Counted from the stretch's first letter, positions 18,674 to 28,747 are shown. The stretch is DNA of 41,753 nucleotides from Candidatus Rokuibacteriota bacterium (GCA_003221515.1 QHSI01000088.1:1-41753); one strand, 5' to 3'. Notes: generated from the sequence alone by a model not told the origin. Made by a program: numbers and translations.

Positions 18674-20047
18674 CTATCTGAAAAACTTGAACGCGTCGAT
18701 CCGTACCAGGTCATTGTAAATCGCGAACACCATCAGGAGCAGGAGAAGAACGAGCCCGAGCTGCTGAGCGGCCTCGCGCTTCTTGAGCGACAGCGGGCGT
18801 CCCAGCACGCCCTCGATCACGAAGAAGAGCAGGTGCCCACCGTCGAGCATCGGCACCGGCAGCAGGTTGAGGACCGCGAGGTTCACGCTGATGAACGCCG
18901 TGAAGACGGCCAGCGACGGCAGTCCCTCTCTCCGCTGGCGCTCGCCTTCCGTCGCGATCTGGATCGGGCCACCGAGGTTCGAGATCGATAGCTCGAGCTT
19001 GGCGAGCTTCCAGAGCCCCTTGGCCGTCAGCGCCGACATGTCCCAGGTTTTGACGACGCCTTCTCTGACCGCCGTGAGGGGCCCGTACGGCTCGTAGCGC
19101 ACGACCTTGGTGACGATGTTGACGCCGATGCGCCAGACCTCGACCTCCCCGCCCGTCGGGTTCTTTTCCTTCACCGAGACCGCCGTCACGGTCAACCGCA
19201 GCCGCGTCTCGCCGCGCTGCACGGTCATCTCGAACGGCTGGCCACCGCGCTTCTGAATCGCCTGCGTGATCTCTTCCGGAGTGAAGACCGGTTGCCCCCC
19301 GACCTCCAGGATGAGGTCGCCGGCCCGAAGGCCGGCCCGCTCCGCGGCCGAACCCGGAATGAACGAGCCGATTTGCGGCGTGAGCTGCGGCCCCGCCCCG
19401 AGATCCCAGATCTCGCGCGCTTCCTTGAAGATCGGATCGCGCGTGGTCGTTCGCCGCGGGGTGACCGCGATGGTCCGCTGGTCGCCGGCGCGCGCCACCG
19501 TCAGCTGGAGCGCGCGGCCGGCGGAGCCGGCGATGGCGTGGTCGAGATCCTCCCAGTACGACACGGGCCGCCCATCGACGGCGGCGATCGCGTCACCGGT
19601 GCGCAGTCCGGCGGCGATCGCGGGTCCATCGTCCGCGACGCGCCCGATGACGGCGGGCCACACCGGTCGCCCGATCGTCGCGAGGACGACGCTGAACACC
19701 ACGATGGCCAGGACGAGGTTCATCCCCGGCCCCGCGAACACGATCAGGAAGCGAGCCCACAGGGGCTTCAGCGCGAAGGCTTTCGCCGGATCGTAGACCG
19801 GCGCGCCGCCTCCCTCGAGCGGATTCTCCTCGCCGACCATCTTCACGTAGCCGCCCATCGGAATGGCGGACAGGCAATATTCGGTTTCCGGCCCGCGCCA
19901 GCGGGCCAGGACGGGACCGAAGCCGATGGAAAAGCGCTCGACCCCGACGCCCGTCCAGCGCGCGACGAGGAAGTGGCCCAGCTCGTGGACGAGGATCAGG
20001 ATCCCGATGACGACGATGAACGTCGCGAGCGTGGTGATCGTGCTCAC
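18674..20047 (-). CDS. rseP: RseP-type site-2 zinc metalloprotease
   Basis: Intramembrane metalloprotease that cleaves membrane-bound regulators (anti-sigma factors) and signal peptides. 457 residues. Zinc motif HELGH is at 21-25 in the first membrane helix; two PDZ domains follow (around residues 120-200 and 210-290, with the GLRAGD signature in both); the LDG motif lies in the third membrane segment (PVPMLDGGHLLFF), and hydrophobic helices close the protein. GTG at 20047 overlaps the dxr stop (GTGA); the longer open frame upstream overlaps dxr and is not coding. Its dxr-rseP-ispG setting is conserved in many bacteria. Confidence 0.96.
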   Translation of the reverse strand: MSTITTLATFIVVIGILILVHELGHFLVARWTGVGVERFSIGFGPVLARWRGPETEYCLSAIPMGGYVKMVGEENPLEGGGAPVYDPAKAFALKPLWARFLIVFAGPGMNLVLAIVVFSVVLATIGRPVWPAVIGRVADDGPAIAAGLRTGDAIAAVDGRPVSYWEDLDHAIAGSAGRALQLTVARAGDQRTIAVTPRRTTTRDPIFKEAREIWDLGAGPQLTPQIGSFIPGSAAERAGLRAGDLILEVGGQPVFTPEEITQAIQKRGGQPFEMTVQRGETRLRLTVTAVSVKEKNPTGGEVEVWRIGVNIVTKVVRYEPYGPLTAVREGVVKTWDMSALTAKGLWKLAKLELSISNLGGPIQIATEGERQRREGLPSLAVFTAFISVNLAVLNLLPVPMLDGGHLLFFVIEGVLGRPLSLKKREAAQQLGLVLLLLLMVFAIYNDLVRIDAFKFFR

Positions 20048-21216
20048 GCCGGCCGTCCCGATCGCTTCTCGATCGCCCCCTGCACGAACCGGCGCGTCGC
20101 GGCGTCGGTCGCGACGCAGAACTCGATCGATCCGAGCTCGCCCCCCGGCGCGCGCTCGAGCGCTTCTTCGATGAGCTCGGCGATGGCGGTGAAGCCGATG
20201 CGCCGGTCGAGGAAGGCCCCCACCGCGACCTCGTTCGCCGCGTTGAGCACCACCGGCGCGGCGCCGCCGCTCTCGAGCGCGGCGCGGGCCAGGCGCAGGC
20301 ACGGGAACTTGTCGGGGTCGGGCGCGTAGAACGTCAAGTGCTCCACGCGGGGCAGATCGAGCCGGGCGGCCGGCGTCGGCCGGCGCTCGGGATAGCTGAG
20401 GGCGTAGAGGATGGGCACCCCCATGTCGGCGACGCCCAGCTGGGCGATCACCGAGCCGTCGATGTACTCGACCATCGAGTGCACGATCGATTGCGGATGC
20501 ACCACGATCTGGACCTGATCCGGGGCCACGTCGAACAGCCAGCGCGCCTCGATGACCTCGAGGCCCTTGTTCATGAGCGTCGCCGAATCGATCGTGATCT
20601 TGGCTCCCATTTTCCACGTCGGATGCCGCAGGGCGTCCTCGACGGTGACGGTGGCGAGTCGCTCCTTCGGCGTCTCCCGGAACGGACCGCCGGACGCCGT
20701 CAGCAAGATCCGATGGACGTCAGACCGGCGGTGGCCCACGAGACACTGGAAGACCGCGCTGTGCTCGGAGTCGACCGGCAGGAGCTTGACGCCTTTCGCG
20801 CGCGCAGCCGCCGTCATCAATGGCCCGGCCATCACGAGCGTCTCCTTGTTGGCGAGCGCCACCGTGCGCCCGGCCTGGATGGCGGCCATCGTCGGGAGGA
20901 GCCCGACGCCACCGACCAGCGCCGAGACGACGATGTCGGCGTCCACGGTGCGCGCGAGCGCCGCGAGGCCGTCGGCGCCGGCGAGGAGCTCGGGTCGCGG
21001 CGCCGGCAGGAGACGCGCCAGCTGATCGCGCGCCGCTCCGTCCAAGAGGGCGACGGCCCGAGGTGAGTACTTGCGACAGAGGTCGGCGACCAGATCGACG
21101 TTCGATCCCCGCGCCGCCAGGCCCACCACCGAGAATTCCTCGGGGAAGCTCGAGACGAGCTCCAGCGTGCGCCGACCGATCGATCCGGTCGCACCGAGCA
21201 GCGTGATGCGCTTCAT
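20044..21216 (-). CDS. dxr: 1-deoxy-D-xylulose 5-phosphate reductoisomerase
   Basis: Second step of the MEP isoprenoid pathway, NADPH and divalent-metal dependent. 390 residues, normal. The NADPH-binding GATGSIG is at 8-14; ALANKETLVMAG, PVDSEHSAVFQ (metal and substrate residues), TASGGPFR and HPTWKMGAKITIDSATLMNKGLE follow, together with VHPQSIVHSMVE. The start at ATG 21216 gives MKRITLLGATG, and it overlaps the cdsA stop by 4 bases. Confidence 0.97.
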   Translation of the reverse strand: MKRITLLGATGSIGRRTLELVSSFPEEFSVVGLAARGSNVDLVADLCRKYSPRAVALLDGAARDQLARLLPAPRPELLAGADGLAALARTVDADIVVSALVGGVGLLPTMAAIQAGRTVALANKETLVMAGPLMTAAARAKGVKLLPVDSEHSAVFQCLVGHRRSDVHRILLTASGGPFRETPKERLATVTVEDALRHPTWKMGAKITIDSATLMNKGLEVIEARWLFDVAPDQVQIVVHPQSIVHSMVEYIDGSVIAQLGVADMGVPILYALSYPERRPTPAARLDLPRVEHLTFYAPDPDKFPCLRLARAALESGGAAPVVLNAANEVAVGAFLDRRIGFTAIAELIEEALERAPGGELGSIEFCVATDAATRRFVQGAIEKRSGRPA

Positions 21217-22064
21217 GCGCGGCACCAAGCGTACAACGAGTAGAAGTATAGCGCCGGGGCGTTGAACAGCAGGCTGTCGACCCGGTCCAGCATCCCGCCG
21301 TGGCCCGGGATCAAGCTTCCGGTGTCCTTCGTCCCGATGCTCCGTTTGACCGCGGATTCCGCGAGATCTCCGACCTGTCCGAGGATGCCGAGCGCCGCGC
21401 CGGCGCCGGCCGCGCCGATCGCGCTGCATCCGGGAAGCCACCACAGACCGAAGCCGAGCGCCGCCGCGATCGACACCACGATCTGGGCGACGGAGCCCTC
21501 GACGGTCTTACGCGGGCTCAGCACCGGGGCGATCCGATGGCGGCCAATCGCCGAGCCGACCACGTAGGCCGACGACTCGCCCGCCCACGTCACGCCGACC
21601 AGGAACAGCACGAGCCCCGGACCGTCGGCCCGCCCGTGCAGCCAGATCGCGTAGCCGAGTAGCCAGCCCACGTAGACGGCGCCGAACAGCGTATTCGCGG
21701 TGCGCTCGACCACCGGACGTCCCGCGGTCCAGAGTGGGGCGCTGAAGATCAGCAGTCCGCCGCCGACGAGCACGATCTCCGGCGTGGGGAGCCAGACGTA
21801 GAGGCTCGTGGCGAAGCTCGCGGTGAGCGCGGTACTCACCCCGACGCAGAGCCACGTGTGGATCGGTCGGCCGGTGCGCTCGAACATGCGGGCCAGCTCT
21901 CCGCACGCCAGGAGGCTCGCCGCCACCACCAGCGCCTGGAAGGTCCACGGCGCGGCGCTCGTCGTCACCCAGACGAACAGGGGCACCAGCACGATCGCGC
22001 TCGCGACGCGCCGCCACGCGGGCGGCACGCCGGCCATCGCGCCGCGGATCGTCATGCTGGCCAC
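21213..22064 (-). CDS. cdsA: Phosphatidate cytidylyltransferase CdsA
   Basis: Integral membrane enzyme making CDP-diacylglycerol from phosphatidate and CTP. About 283 residues with roughly seven to eight hydrophobic segments. The signature is near the C-terminus: SPRKTVEGS, then GDLAESAVKRSIGTKD and IPGHGGMLDRVDSL. I prefer GTG at 22064 because GGGGAGGG lies about 5 bases upstream; ATG at 22055 is three codons later. The gene begins 17 bases after the uppS stop, the usual uppS-cdsA-dxr order. Confidence 0.95.
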   Translation of the reverse strand: MASMTIRGAMAGVPPAWRRVASAIVLVPLFVWVTTSAAPWTFQALVVAASLLACGELARMFERTGRPIHTWLCVGVSTALTASFATSLYVWLPTPEIVLVGGGLLIFSAPLWTAGRPVVERTANTLFGAVYVGWLLGYAIWLHGRADGPGLVLFLVGVTWAGESSAYVVGSAIGRHRIAPVLSPRKTVEGSVAQIVVSIAAALGFGLWWLPGCSAIGAAGAGAALGILGQVGDLAESAVKRSIGTKDTGSLIPGHGGMLDRVDSLLFNAPALYFYSLYAWCRA

Positions 22065-22080
22065 GCCGGCCCTCCCCACG

Positions 22081-22827
22081 TCACACCTTCCCGAACCGGC
22101 GCGTGCGGCCCTGGAATTCCGCGACCGCGCCATAGAGATCCGACGCCGTGAAGTCCGGCCACAGGGTCGGTGTGATCCAGAGCTCGGTGTAGGCGATCTG
22201 CCACAGGAGGAAGTTCGAGATCCGCATCTCGCCGCTGGTCCGGATCAGGAGATCGGGATCCGGGATGTCGGCGGTGTAGAGCGCTGCGCTGATCACTTTC
22301 TCCGAGATGTCCTCGGGTCGGAGCTCCCCAGCCTGGACCTGGCGCGCCAGCGCGCGGAACGCGTCGATCAGCTCGTCACGGCCCCCGTAGTTGAACGCCA
22401 TCAGCACGTTCAGCCCGGTGTTCTCCCGGGTCGCGTGCACCACGTGGTCGATGCCACGGCGCACCGCCGCCGGTATGCCGTTGGTCCGGCCGAGCACGCG
22501 CAGTCGGGCGTTGCGCTCCATCAGCTCCGGAAGCTCCGAGTGGATCGCGCGCTCCAGCAGGCTCATGAGGGTCGAGACCTCGTCCTCCGGACGGCTCCAG
22601 TTCTCCGTCGAGAACGCGTACAGCGTGAGGTAGCGCAGGCCGAGCGCGTCGGCGGCACGGACCATCGCCCGCGCGGTCTTGACGCCTTCGTGGTGGCCGG
22701 CGACTCGCGGCAGGCCACGCCGCGTCGCCCAGCGCCCGTTGCCGTCCATGATGATGGCGACGTGTTCAGGAACTGGCTGAGCGCGGACCGTCTCGAGCAG
22801 CTCCGCTTCGCGCTGTGCGCGCGTCAT
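22081..22827 (-). CDS. uppS: Undecaprenyl diphosphate synthase
   Basis: cis-Prenyltransferase making the C55 lipid carrier for cell-wall synthesis. 248 residues. IIMDGNGRWA holds the catalytic aspartate (D28); GLRYLTLYAFSTENW, FNYGGRDE and the C-terminal DLLIRTSGEMRISNFLLWQ and TPTLWPDF segments are all conserved. ATG at 22827 follows frr by about 22 bases. Confidence 0.97.
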   Translation of the reverse strand: MTRAQREAELLETVRAQPVPEHVAIIMDGNGRWATRRGLPRVAGHHEGVKTARAMVRAADALGLRYLTLYAFSTENWSRPEDEVSTLMSLLERAIHSELPELMERNARLRVLGRTNGIPAAVRRGIDHVVHATRENTGLNVLMAFNYGGRDELIDAFRALARQVQAGELRPEDISEKVISAALYTADIPDPDLLIRTSGEMRISNFLLWQIAYTELWITPTLWPDFTASDLYGAVAEFQGRTRRFGKV

Positions 22828-22849
22828 ACGATGGTCATCTCACAGAACG

Positions 22850-23416
22850 TCAGAATGACAAAATCTCCTGCTCCTTCTTCTTCAGCAGCTCGTCGACTCT
22901 CGCGATGAACTTGTCGGTCGTCTTCTGGATCTGATCGTGGCTGCGCCGCTCCTCGTCCTCGGAGACCTTCTTGTCCTTGGCCAGCGCCTTGAGCCGGTCG
23001 TTGGCCTCCCGGCGGATATTGCGGACCACGATGCGCGATTCCTCGGCGATCTTGTGCACGGTCTTGGCCAGCGCCTTGCGCCGCTCCTCGGTCGGCGACG
23101 GCATCGCGAGTCGCACGATCTTGCCGTCGTTGACCGGGGTGAGCCCAAGGTCCGAGGCCATAATCGCCTTCTCGATGGCCTTGAGCTGGCTGGTCTCCCA
23201 CGGTTGGATCACGAGGGTCTTCGCGTCCGGCACCGAGATGGACGCCATCTGGTTCACCGGCGTCAGCGTCCCGTAGTAGTCGACGCGGATCCCATCGAGC
23301 AGCCCGGCCGAGGCACGCCCGGTTCGGACCGCCGCAAACTCCCGCCCCAGCGCGTCGACCGCGCCCGTCATCTTCGTTTCGACGTCCTTGATCACGCTCT
23401 GCGGTGTGTCCGCCAT
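22850..23416 (-). CDS. frr: Ribosome recycling factor
   Basis: Splits post-termination ribosomes together with EF-G. 188 residues, normal. Three-helix-bundle and RTGRAS motif seen (FAAVRTGRASAGLLDGI), with VDYYGTLTPVNQMASIS and the charged C-terminal helix. The ATG at 23416 is one base away from the pyrH stop (23418). Confidence 0.97.
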   Translation of the reverse strand: MADTPQSVIKDVETKMTGAVDALGREFAAVRTGRASAGLLDGIRVDYYGTLTPVNQMASISVPDAKTLVIQPWETSQLKAIEKAIMASDLGLTPVNDGKIVRLAMPSPTEERRKALAKTVHKIAEESRIVVRNIRREANDRLKALAKDKKVSEDEERRSHDQIQKTTDKFIARVDELLKKKEQEILSF

Positions 23417-23417
23417 C

Positions 23418-24158
23418 TCACCCTCCCGACGATACGATCGAGCCGACGGGCTCGCCGAGGACGATCCGCTTGATGTTCCCGGGTCGCGTCAGGTCGAAGA
23501 CGATGATGGGCAACTTGTTGTCCATGCAGAGCGAGATCGCGGCGGCATCCATCACTTGCAACCCGCGGCTGAGCACGTCCATGTACGTCATCCGCTCGAG
23601 CCGCTCCGCGCGCGCGTCCTGCTTGGGGTCCGCCGAGTAGATGCCGTCGACCTTGGTCGCCTTGACGATCACGTCGGCACCGATCTCCACCGCGCGGAGC
23701 GCGCCGGCGGTGTCGGTCGTGAAGAACGGGTTGCCGGTCCCGGCCGCGAAGATCACCACGCGCCCCTTCTCCAGATGGCGAATCGCGCGCCGGCGGATGT
23801 ACGGCTCGGCCACCGCCCGCATCTCGATGGCTGAGAGCACGCGGGTCTGGAGGCCGGCCTTCTCGAGCCCGTCCTGGAGGGCGAGCGCGTTGATGATCGT
23901 CGCCAGCATGCCCATGTAGTCGGCGGTCGCGCGGTCCATGCCGACGGCGCTCGCGGCGACGCCGCGAAAGATGTTTCCGCCGCCGATGACGATCGCGACC
24001 TGAACGCCGAGCGACGCCACGTCGCGGACCTCGTCGGCGACGCGATCGAGCACGGGCGGATCGATCCCATAGCCCTGGTTCCCGGCGAGCGCCTCGCCCG
24101 AGAGCTTGAGGACGATGCGGCGATAGGCCGGGCGGCCCGGGGCGGCGCCCGCCGTCAC
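23418..24158 (-). CDS. pyrH: Uridylate kinase (UMP kinase)
   Basis: Bacterial hexameric UMP kinase of the amino-acid kinase fold. 246 residues from GTG 24158, the first start after the tsf stop. The ATP-binding [35 protein letters not shown] and [13 protein letters not shown]-like segment are present. It starts one base past the tsf stop; the rpsB-tsf-pyrH-frr order is canonical. Confidence 0.97.
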   Translation of the reverse strand: MTAGAAPGRPAYRRIVLKLSGEALAGNQGYGIDPPVLDRVADEVRDVASLGVQVAIVIGGGNIFRGVAASAVGMDRATADYMGMLATIINALALQDGLEKAGLQTRVLSAIEMRAVAEPYIRRRAIRHLEKGRVVIFAAGTGNPFFTTDTAGALRAVEIGADVIVKATKVDGIYSADPKQDARAERLERMTYMDVLSRGLQVMDAAAISLCMDNKLPIIVFDLTRPGNIKRIVLGEPVGSIVSSGG

Positions 24159-24159
24159 G

Positions 24160-24765
24160 CTACCCCGCCTCGCCGATCTGGAATCGGCAGAATCGCTTGA
24201 CGACGATCCGCTCGCCTGTCTTGGCGTTGAGGCCATCCACGAGCTCGCGGACCGTGGCCTTGCCCGACGCATCCTTGATGAACGGCTGCTCGAGCAGGCA
24301 CTGCGCAGCAAAGAACTTCTCGAGCTTGCCCTCGACGATCTTGTCGATCACCTGCGGCGGCTTCTTCTCGGTGGCCATCTGACCGCGATAGATCTCGCGC
24401 TCCTTCTCCACGACCTCGCCCGGAACGTCTTCTCGCGCCACGTACGCGGGGTTGGCCGCGGCGACCTGCATGCCGAGATCCTTCACCAGCTGCTGAAAGT
24501 CATCCGTACGCGCGACGAAGTCGCTCTCGCAGTTCACCTCGATGAGCACCCCGAGCTTGGCGCCGGTATGAATGTACGAGCCGACGACGCCCTCGCGGGC
24601 CTCACGGTGCGCCCGCTTCGCCGCCTGGGCGAGTCCCTTCTTCCGAAGATACTCGACCGCGGCTTGCAGGTCGTTTTGGGTGGCCTTCAAGGCGTCGTTG
24701 CAGTCCATCACACCCGCTCCGGTGAGCTCGCGGAGCCGCTTGACCAATTCGGCGGCAGAGGCCAT
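24160..24765 (-). CDS. tsf: Elongation factor Ts (short form)
   Basis: Guanine-nucleotide exchange factor for EF-Tu. 201 residues, the short form found in Thermus and many other lineages rather than the 280-residue enteric form. N-terminal UBA-like domain with [16 protein letters not shown], then [22 protein letters not shown] (the EF-Tu-contacting core) and a truncated C-terminal part ending in [14 protein letters not shown]. Located 2 bases after rpsB. Confidence 0.96.
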   Translation of the reverse strand: MASAAELVKRLRELTGAGVMDCNDALKATQNDLQAAVEYLRKKGLAQAAKRAHREAREGVVGSYIHTGAKLGVLIEVNCESDFVARTDDFQQLVKDLGMQVAAANPAYVAREDVPGEVVEKEREIYRGQMATEKKPPQVIDKIVEGKLEKFFAAQCLLEQPFIKDASGKATVRELVDGLNAKTGERIVVKRFCRFQIGEAG

Positions 24766-24767
24766 CG

Positions 24768-25529
24768 CTACTCCTCCACCTTCGCCGCGACCATCTCGGC
24801 GACCTCGGCCTGGGCGTCGGGCGCCGCTTCCGCCTCGTCCTTGCCCAGGGTGCCGCGGCCCTCGTTGATGGCGTCGGCGATGCGCGAGGTGATCAGCCGG
24901 ACCGCGCGGATCGCGTCGTCATTGCCGGGCACGGGATAGTCAATACCGGTGGGATCGCAGTTCGTGTCCACGATCGCGACGATCGAAATCCCCAGCCGCT
25001 GCGCCTCGGCCACCGCGATCTTCTCCTTGCGGGGATCGATGATGAACACCGCCGCCGGCAGCTGGTCCATCAACTTGATGCCGACCAGCGCCTTCTCGAG
25101 CTTCTCCCGCTCCCGGTCGAGCTCGAGCGCTTCCTTCTTCGGAAGCCGCTCGTACTCGCCCGTCTCCTTCATCTCCTCGAGCTTCTTGAGCCGGGTGATC
25201 GACTTGCGGATCGTGGTGAAGTTCGTGAGCGTCCCGCCCAGCCAGCGCTGGTTCACGTAGAACATCCCGCAGCGGCTCGCCTCCTCGAACACGGTCTCCT
25301 GGGCCTGCTTCTTGGTGCCGATGAAGAGCATCGTGCCCCCGCCCGAGGCCAGGTCGCGCACGAACGCGTACGCCTCCCGGAACTTCTTGAGCGTCTTCTG
25401 GAGGTCGATGATGTAGATGCCGTTGCGCTCACCGAAGATGTACTTCTGCATCTTGGGGTTCCAGCGCTTGGTCTGGTGCCCGAAGTGCACTCCGGCTTCG
25501 AGCAGCTCCTTCATGGTCAATGCCGCCAT
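24768..25529 (-). CDS. rpsB: 30S ribosomal protein S2
   Basis: Late-binding small-subunit protein. 253 residues. [21 protein letters not shown], the [13 protein letters not shown] segment, [11 protein letters not shown] and the later D[18 protein letters not shown] are all typical. ATG at 25529 follows AGGAGG; upstream open frame is not coding. It lies about 90 bases past argJ with a GC-rich leader (including a 12-base palindrome at 25563-25574), and no clear promoter is seen, so read-through from argJ is likely. Confidence 0.98.
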   Translation of the reverse strand: MAALTMKELLEAGVHFGHQTKRWNPKMQKYIFGERNGIYIIDLQKTLKKFREAYAFVRDLASGGGTMLFIGTKKQAQETVFEEASRCGMFYVNQRWLGGTLTNFTTIRKSITRLKKLEEMKETGEYERLPKKEALELDREREKLEKALVGIKLMDQLPAAVFIIDPRKEKIAVAEAQRLGISIVAIVDTNCDPTGIDYPVPGNDDAIRAVRLITSRIADAINEGRGTLGKDEAEAAPDAQAEVAEMVAAKVEE

Positions 25530-25620
25530 AACGTCCTCCTTCGGTTTGCCTCCGCCGCGCTCAGCGGGCCCGCTCCTGTGGGGCGCCGCCACCGATGGCG
25601 CGCGACGTGTGTGATGTGTG

Positions 25621-26838
25621 CTACGTCGTGTACTTCGAGTTGAGCCGCACGTACTCTTCGCTGAGATCGCTGGTCCAGACGCGGTCCTCGCCGCGCCCGA
25701 TCCCCAGGTCGATGGTGATGTCGTATTCCGCCTGTCCCATGATCTTGCGCACACGCTCCAGCTGGATGTCGTCCTTGAGCATCCCACGCTCGACCATGCG
25801 CTCGTCGCCGAACGCGATCGAGACCTTGTCCTGCTCGACGCGGGCGGCCGATTTACCGAGCGCCATCATGATCCGGCCCCAGTTGGGATCGGCGCCGTTG
25901 ATCGCGGTCTTGACCAGCGGCGAGTTCGCGACACTGCGGGCCGCGAGCAAGGCGTCACGCCGGCTGGCCGCCCCACGCACCGTGACGGCCACGATTTTCG
26001 TGGTCCCCTCGCCGTCGGCCACCAGCATGCGCGCGAGCTTCGTCATCACCGATTCCAGCCCGTTCGCGAACTGGCGCAGCCCGCGCGCCCCGGCCTCGAG
26101 CGACGTGTTCTCCGCCAGGCCGTTCGCCAGTACCGCCACCGTGTCGCTGGTGGACTGGTCGGAGTCGACCGTGACCCGGTTGAAGGACCGATCGACGCCC
26201 CGCCGCAGTGCCGCGTCGAGCGCGGTCCTGGTAACGACCGCATCGGTCGCGACGAAGCAGAACATCGTGGCCAGGTGCGGCTCGAGCATCGCGACGCCCT
26301 TGGCGATCCCGCCGATCGTCACCGGGCGTCCCCCGACGTCGAGCCGCAGCGCCGCCTCTTTGGGCCGCGTGTCGGTGGTCATGATCGCCTCGGCCGCGCT
26401 CCGGCCGCCTTGCGGCGAGAGCGACTTCGCGAGCTTGGGCAGCGCGGCGCGGATCTTGTCCATCGGCAGCGGAACACCGATCACGCCGGTCGCGGCGATC
26501 AGCACGTGCGCCGGGGGGATCCGCAGCAACTCGCCGACCTGCTTGGTCATCTCGCGCGCGTCCTTGATGCCGCGCTCACCGGTGCACACGTTGGCGCACC
26601 CGCTCGACGCCACGATCGCCTGCGCCTGCCCGCCGCGCACGTGTTCGCGCGATACCAGTACGGGGGCGCCCTTGACCTGGTTCGAGGTGAACACCGCCGC
26701 GACGCGGGCCGGCGTCGAGGAGTAGATCAGCGCGAGGTCTTTCTTGCCGCTGGGCTTGATGCCCGCGGTGACGCCCCCGGCGAGGATGCCGGGCACCGCG
26801 GTGATGCCGCCGTCGAGCCACTCGATGTCGGGCCCCAT
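25621..26838 (-). CDS. argJ: Bifunctional glutamate N-acetyltransferase / amino-acid acetyltransferase ArgJ
   Basis: Recycles the acetyl group from N-acetylornithine to glutamate in arginine synthesis. 405 residues. The autoproteolytic site ATM is visible (LATMFCF; nucleophilic Thr at 191), with ATGVIG at 117-121 and the [10 protein letters not shown] block after cleavage. C-terminal GADPNWGR is conserved. The single enzyme can serve as both first and fifth step if the acetyl-CoA activity is present, which the sequence cannot show. It starts 2 bases after the argC stop and is embedded between ribosomal protein genes. Confidence 0.96.
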   Translation of the reverse strand: MGPDIEWLDGGITAVPGILAGGVTAGIKPSGKKDLALIYSSTPARVAAVFTSNQVKGAPVLVSREHVRGGQAQAIVASSGCANVCTGERGIKDAREMTKQVGELLRIPPAHVLIAATGVIGVPLPMDKIRAALPKLAKSLSPQGGRSAAEAIMTTDTRPKEAALRLDVGGRPVTIGGIAKGVAMLEPHLATMFCFVATDAVVTRTALDAALRRGVDRSFNRVTVDSDQSTSDTVAVLANGLAENTSLEAGARGLRQFANGLESVMTKLARMLVADGEGTTKIVAVTVRGAASRRDALLAARSVANSPLVKTAINGADPNWGRIMMALGKSAARVEQDKVSIAFGDERMVERGMLKDDIQLERVRKIMGQAEYDITIDLGIGRGEDRVWTSDLSEEYVRLNSKYTT

Positions 26839-26839
26839 C

Positions 26840-27859
26840 CTAGGGATACACCGGCGGCGCGTCGAGCCCGGTGCGTTCGCTCCAGCCGAACATCACGTTG
26901 AGGTTCTGGATGCCGTTGGCCGAGCCGCCCTTGCCGAGGTTGTCGATGGCCGACACGCACACGGCCCGGTTCGTGCGATGATCCGTGACCACCGTGACGT
27001 CGCAGAAGTTGGATCCGACGACGGTACGCGTCGTTGGGCGCTCACCCTCGTCGAGAACGCGCACGAACGGCTCGTCCGCGTAGAACTCGCGGTAGACCTC
27101 CAGCAGCTCGGCCGTCGGGAGCACGGTGGAGAGCGGCACCGACGCGGTGGTGAAGAGCCCGCGGTTGAGCGGCAGAAGGTGCGGGGTGAAGGCGACCCGC
27201 AGCGGAGCGCCGGCGAGGGCGCCGAGCTCCTGCTCGATCTCCGGCGTGTGCCGGTGGGCGGCTAACCCGTAGGCCTGCACGTTCTCGTTGGCCTCGGTGA
27301 ACAGGTACATCGGTTCGATCTTCCGCCCCTGGGCGCCGGCGCCGGTGACTCCCGATTTGCCGTCGATGACGATCCCCTCGAGTCGTGCGAGGCCGGCCCG
27401 CAACAGCGGCGCTGTCGCGAGGATCGCGCCGGCTGGATAGCAGCCGGGTGCCGCGACGAGGGAGGCTCCGGTGATCGCCTTCCTATGAAGCTCTGGCAAT
27501 CCGTAGACCGCCTCGGCAAGCCCGGGCCGATCGATGTGTGGCGCCTTGTACCAGGTCACGTAGTCGTTAGCGTCGCGCAGCCGATAGTCGGCCGACAGGT
27601 CAATGGCGCGGCAGCCGCGCCGCCGCAGCACTGGCACCGCCTTCTGCGATTCCATGTGGGGGAGCGCCAGGAACACGACGTCGGCGACGGAGGCGAGCCA
27701 CTCCGGATCGAGGTCGTGGAATCTTAACTCGCTGAGCCCGCGCAGGTGCGGATAGGCCTTGCCGAGCGGCTCGCCGGCGAGGCGGTCCGAGGTCACGCCG
27801 GTGAGCTCGATCTTCGGATGGACGGAGAGCAAGCGCAGGAGCTCCTGGCGGGCGCCGGG
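26840..27859 (-). pseudogene. argC: N-acetyl-gamma-glutamyl-phosphate reductase ArgC, N-terminus missing
   Basis: NADPH-dependent reductase of arginine synthesis. The catalytic cysteine motif APGCYPAG and the later SGVTGAGAQG and AYGLAAHRHTPEIEQ blocks are intact through to the stop at 26840. The 5' end is not: the frame is open only from 27859, directly at the rpsI stop codon, and begins at ARQELLRLL. The start codon and the roughly 12 residues with the nucleotide-binding G-x-x-G-Y motif are absent. The nearest in-frame start, TTG at 27832, would still lack that motif. This pairs with truncation of rpsI at the same spot, so about 75-130 bases appear to be missing at the join. Confidence 0.85.
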
Positions 27860-28219
27860 CTAGCCGTACTTCTTTCGCTCGCGCATCCGCGGATCTCGGG
27901 TGGGAAGGCCCGCCTTCTTGAGCGGCAGCCGGAACTTGTCGTCGAAACGAGCCAGCGCCCGCGAGAGGCCGTGGCGCACCGCACCGGCCTGACCCGTCGG
28001 TCCGCCACCACCGACGGTCACGAACACGTCGAACTGGCCGACGGTGGCCGTCACCTCGAGCGGCTGCGCGATGATCATCCGCAGCGTCTCGCGCGGGAAG
28101 TAATCCTCGAAGGCGCGGCGGTTCACGACGATGCGGCCGGCGCCGGGCCGGATCCACACGCGCGCGACGGACGTCTTGCGGCGACCTGTCGCGTAGAATC
28201 TGTCGACCACTGCGGCCAT
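27860..28219 (-). CDS. rpsI: 30S ribosomal protein S9, C-terminal tail truncated
   Basis: 119 residues, about 13 short of normal. [20 protein letters not shown] at the start and the [15 protein letters not shown] and [27 protein letters not shown] segments are conserved, but the protein stops immediately after KKYG. The usual tail (basic, ending in SKR, which contacts P-site tRNA) is missing. The stop codon is formed at the junction with the truncated argC. The ATG at 28219 overlaps the rplM stop (ATGA). The truncation is best explained as an assembly or gap artefact. Confidence 0.9.
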   Translation of the reverse strand: MAAVVDRFYATGRRKTSVARVWIRPGAGRIVVNRRAFEDYFPRETLRMIIAQPLEVTATVGQFDVFVTVGGGGPTGQAGAVRHGLSRALARFDDKFRLPLKKAGLPTRDPRMRERKKYG

Positions 28220-28662
28220 CAGCGACCCTCCGCCTTGGTGATGAGATTTTCGGGGCGCTGTGCCTGATGCGGATGCGCGGCGCCGCGATACACCTTGAGC
28301 TTCTTCGCCATCGCTCGCCCGAGCCGGTTCTTCGGCAGCATGCCCTGCACCGCCCACTCGATGACGCGCTCGGGATGCGTCTTCAGCATCGTCTCGGCGC
28401 TCACCTCGCGCAGACCACCGATGTAACCGGAGTGCCAGCGGTACTGCTTGTCCCGGAGTTTACGCCCCGTGAGGTGCACCTTCGAAGCATTCACCACGAC
28501 CACGTGATCGCCGACGTCGAGGTGCGGCGTGAACGTGCTCTTGTGCTTGCCTCTCAATATTGACGCGATGCGGCTCGCCATTCGCCCGAGCACCTGCCCG
28601 TCGGCGTCGACGACGAACCATTTGCGTTCTATCTCGCTTTCCTTTGGAAACAACGTCGGCAT
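28219..28662 (-). CDS. rplM: 50S ribosomal protein L13
   Basis: Early assembly protein of the large subunit. 147 residues with the normal blocks [43 protein letters not shown]-like [13 protein letters not shown] and [12 protein letters not shown]. First gene after the promoter at 28719-28747, with a leader of about 50 bases. Confidence 0.98.
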   Translation of the reverse strand: MPTLFPKESEIERKWFVVDADGQVLGRMASRIASILRGKHKSTFTPHLDVGDHVVVVNASKVHLTGRKLRDKQYRWHSGYIGGLREVSAETMLKTHPERVIEWAVQGMLPKNRLGRAMAKKLKVYRGAAHPHQAQRPENLITKAEGR

Positions 28663-28718
28663 CAGCGTCCCCTTGAAGGCTCTAAGTAGGCGTCCACACA
28701 GAAAAAATCGCAGGCCAT

Positions 28719-28747
28719 ACTGTAAAGGACAAGGCGGGGTATGTCAA
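28719..28747 (-). promoter_or_regulatory. Near-consensus sigma70 promoter for rplM-rpsI
   Basis: TTGACA (28747-28742, perfect) and TACAGT (28724-28719, four of six) are 17 bases apart on the minus strand. The -35 overlaps the last codons of nth. The expected start near 28712 gives a leader of about 50 bases to rplM. Confidence 0.8.
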
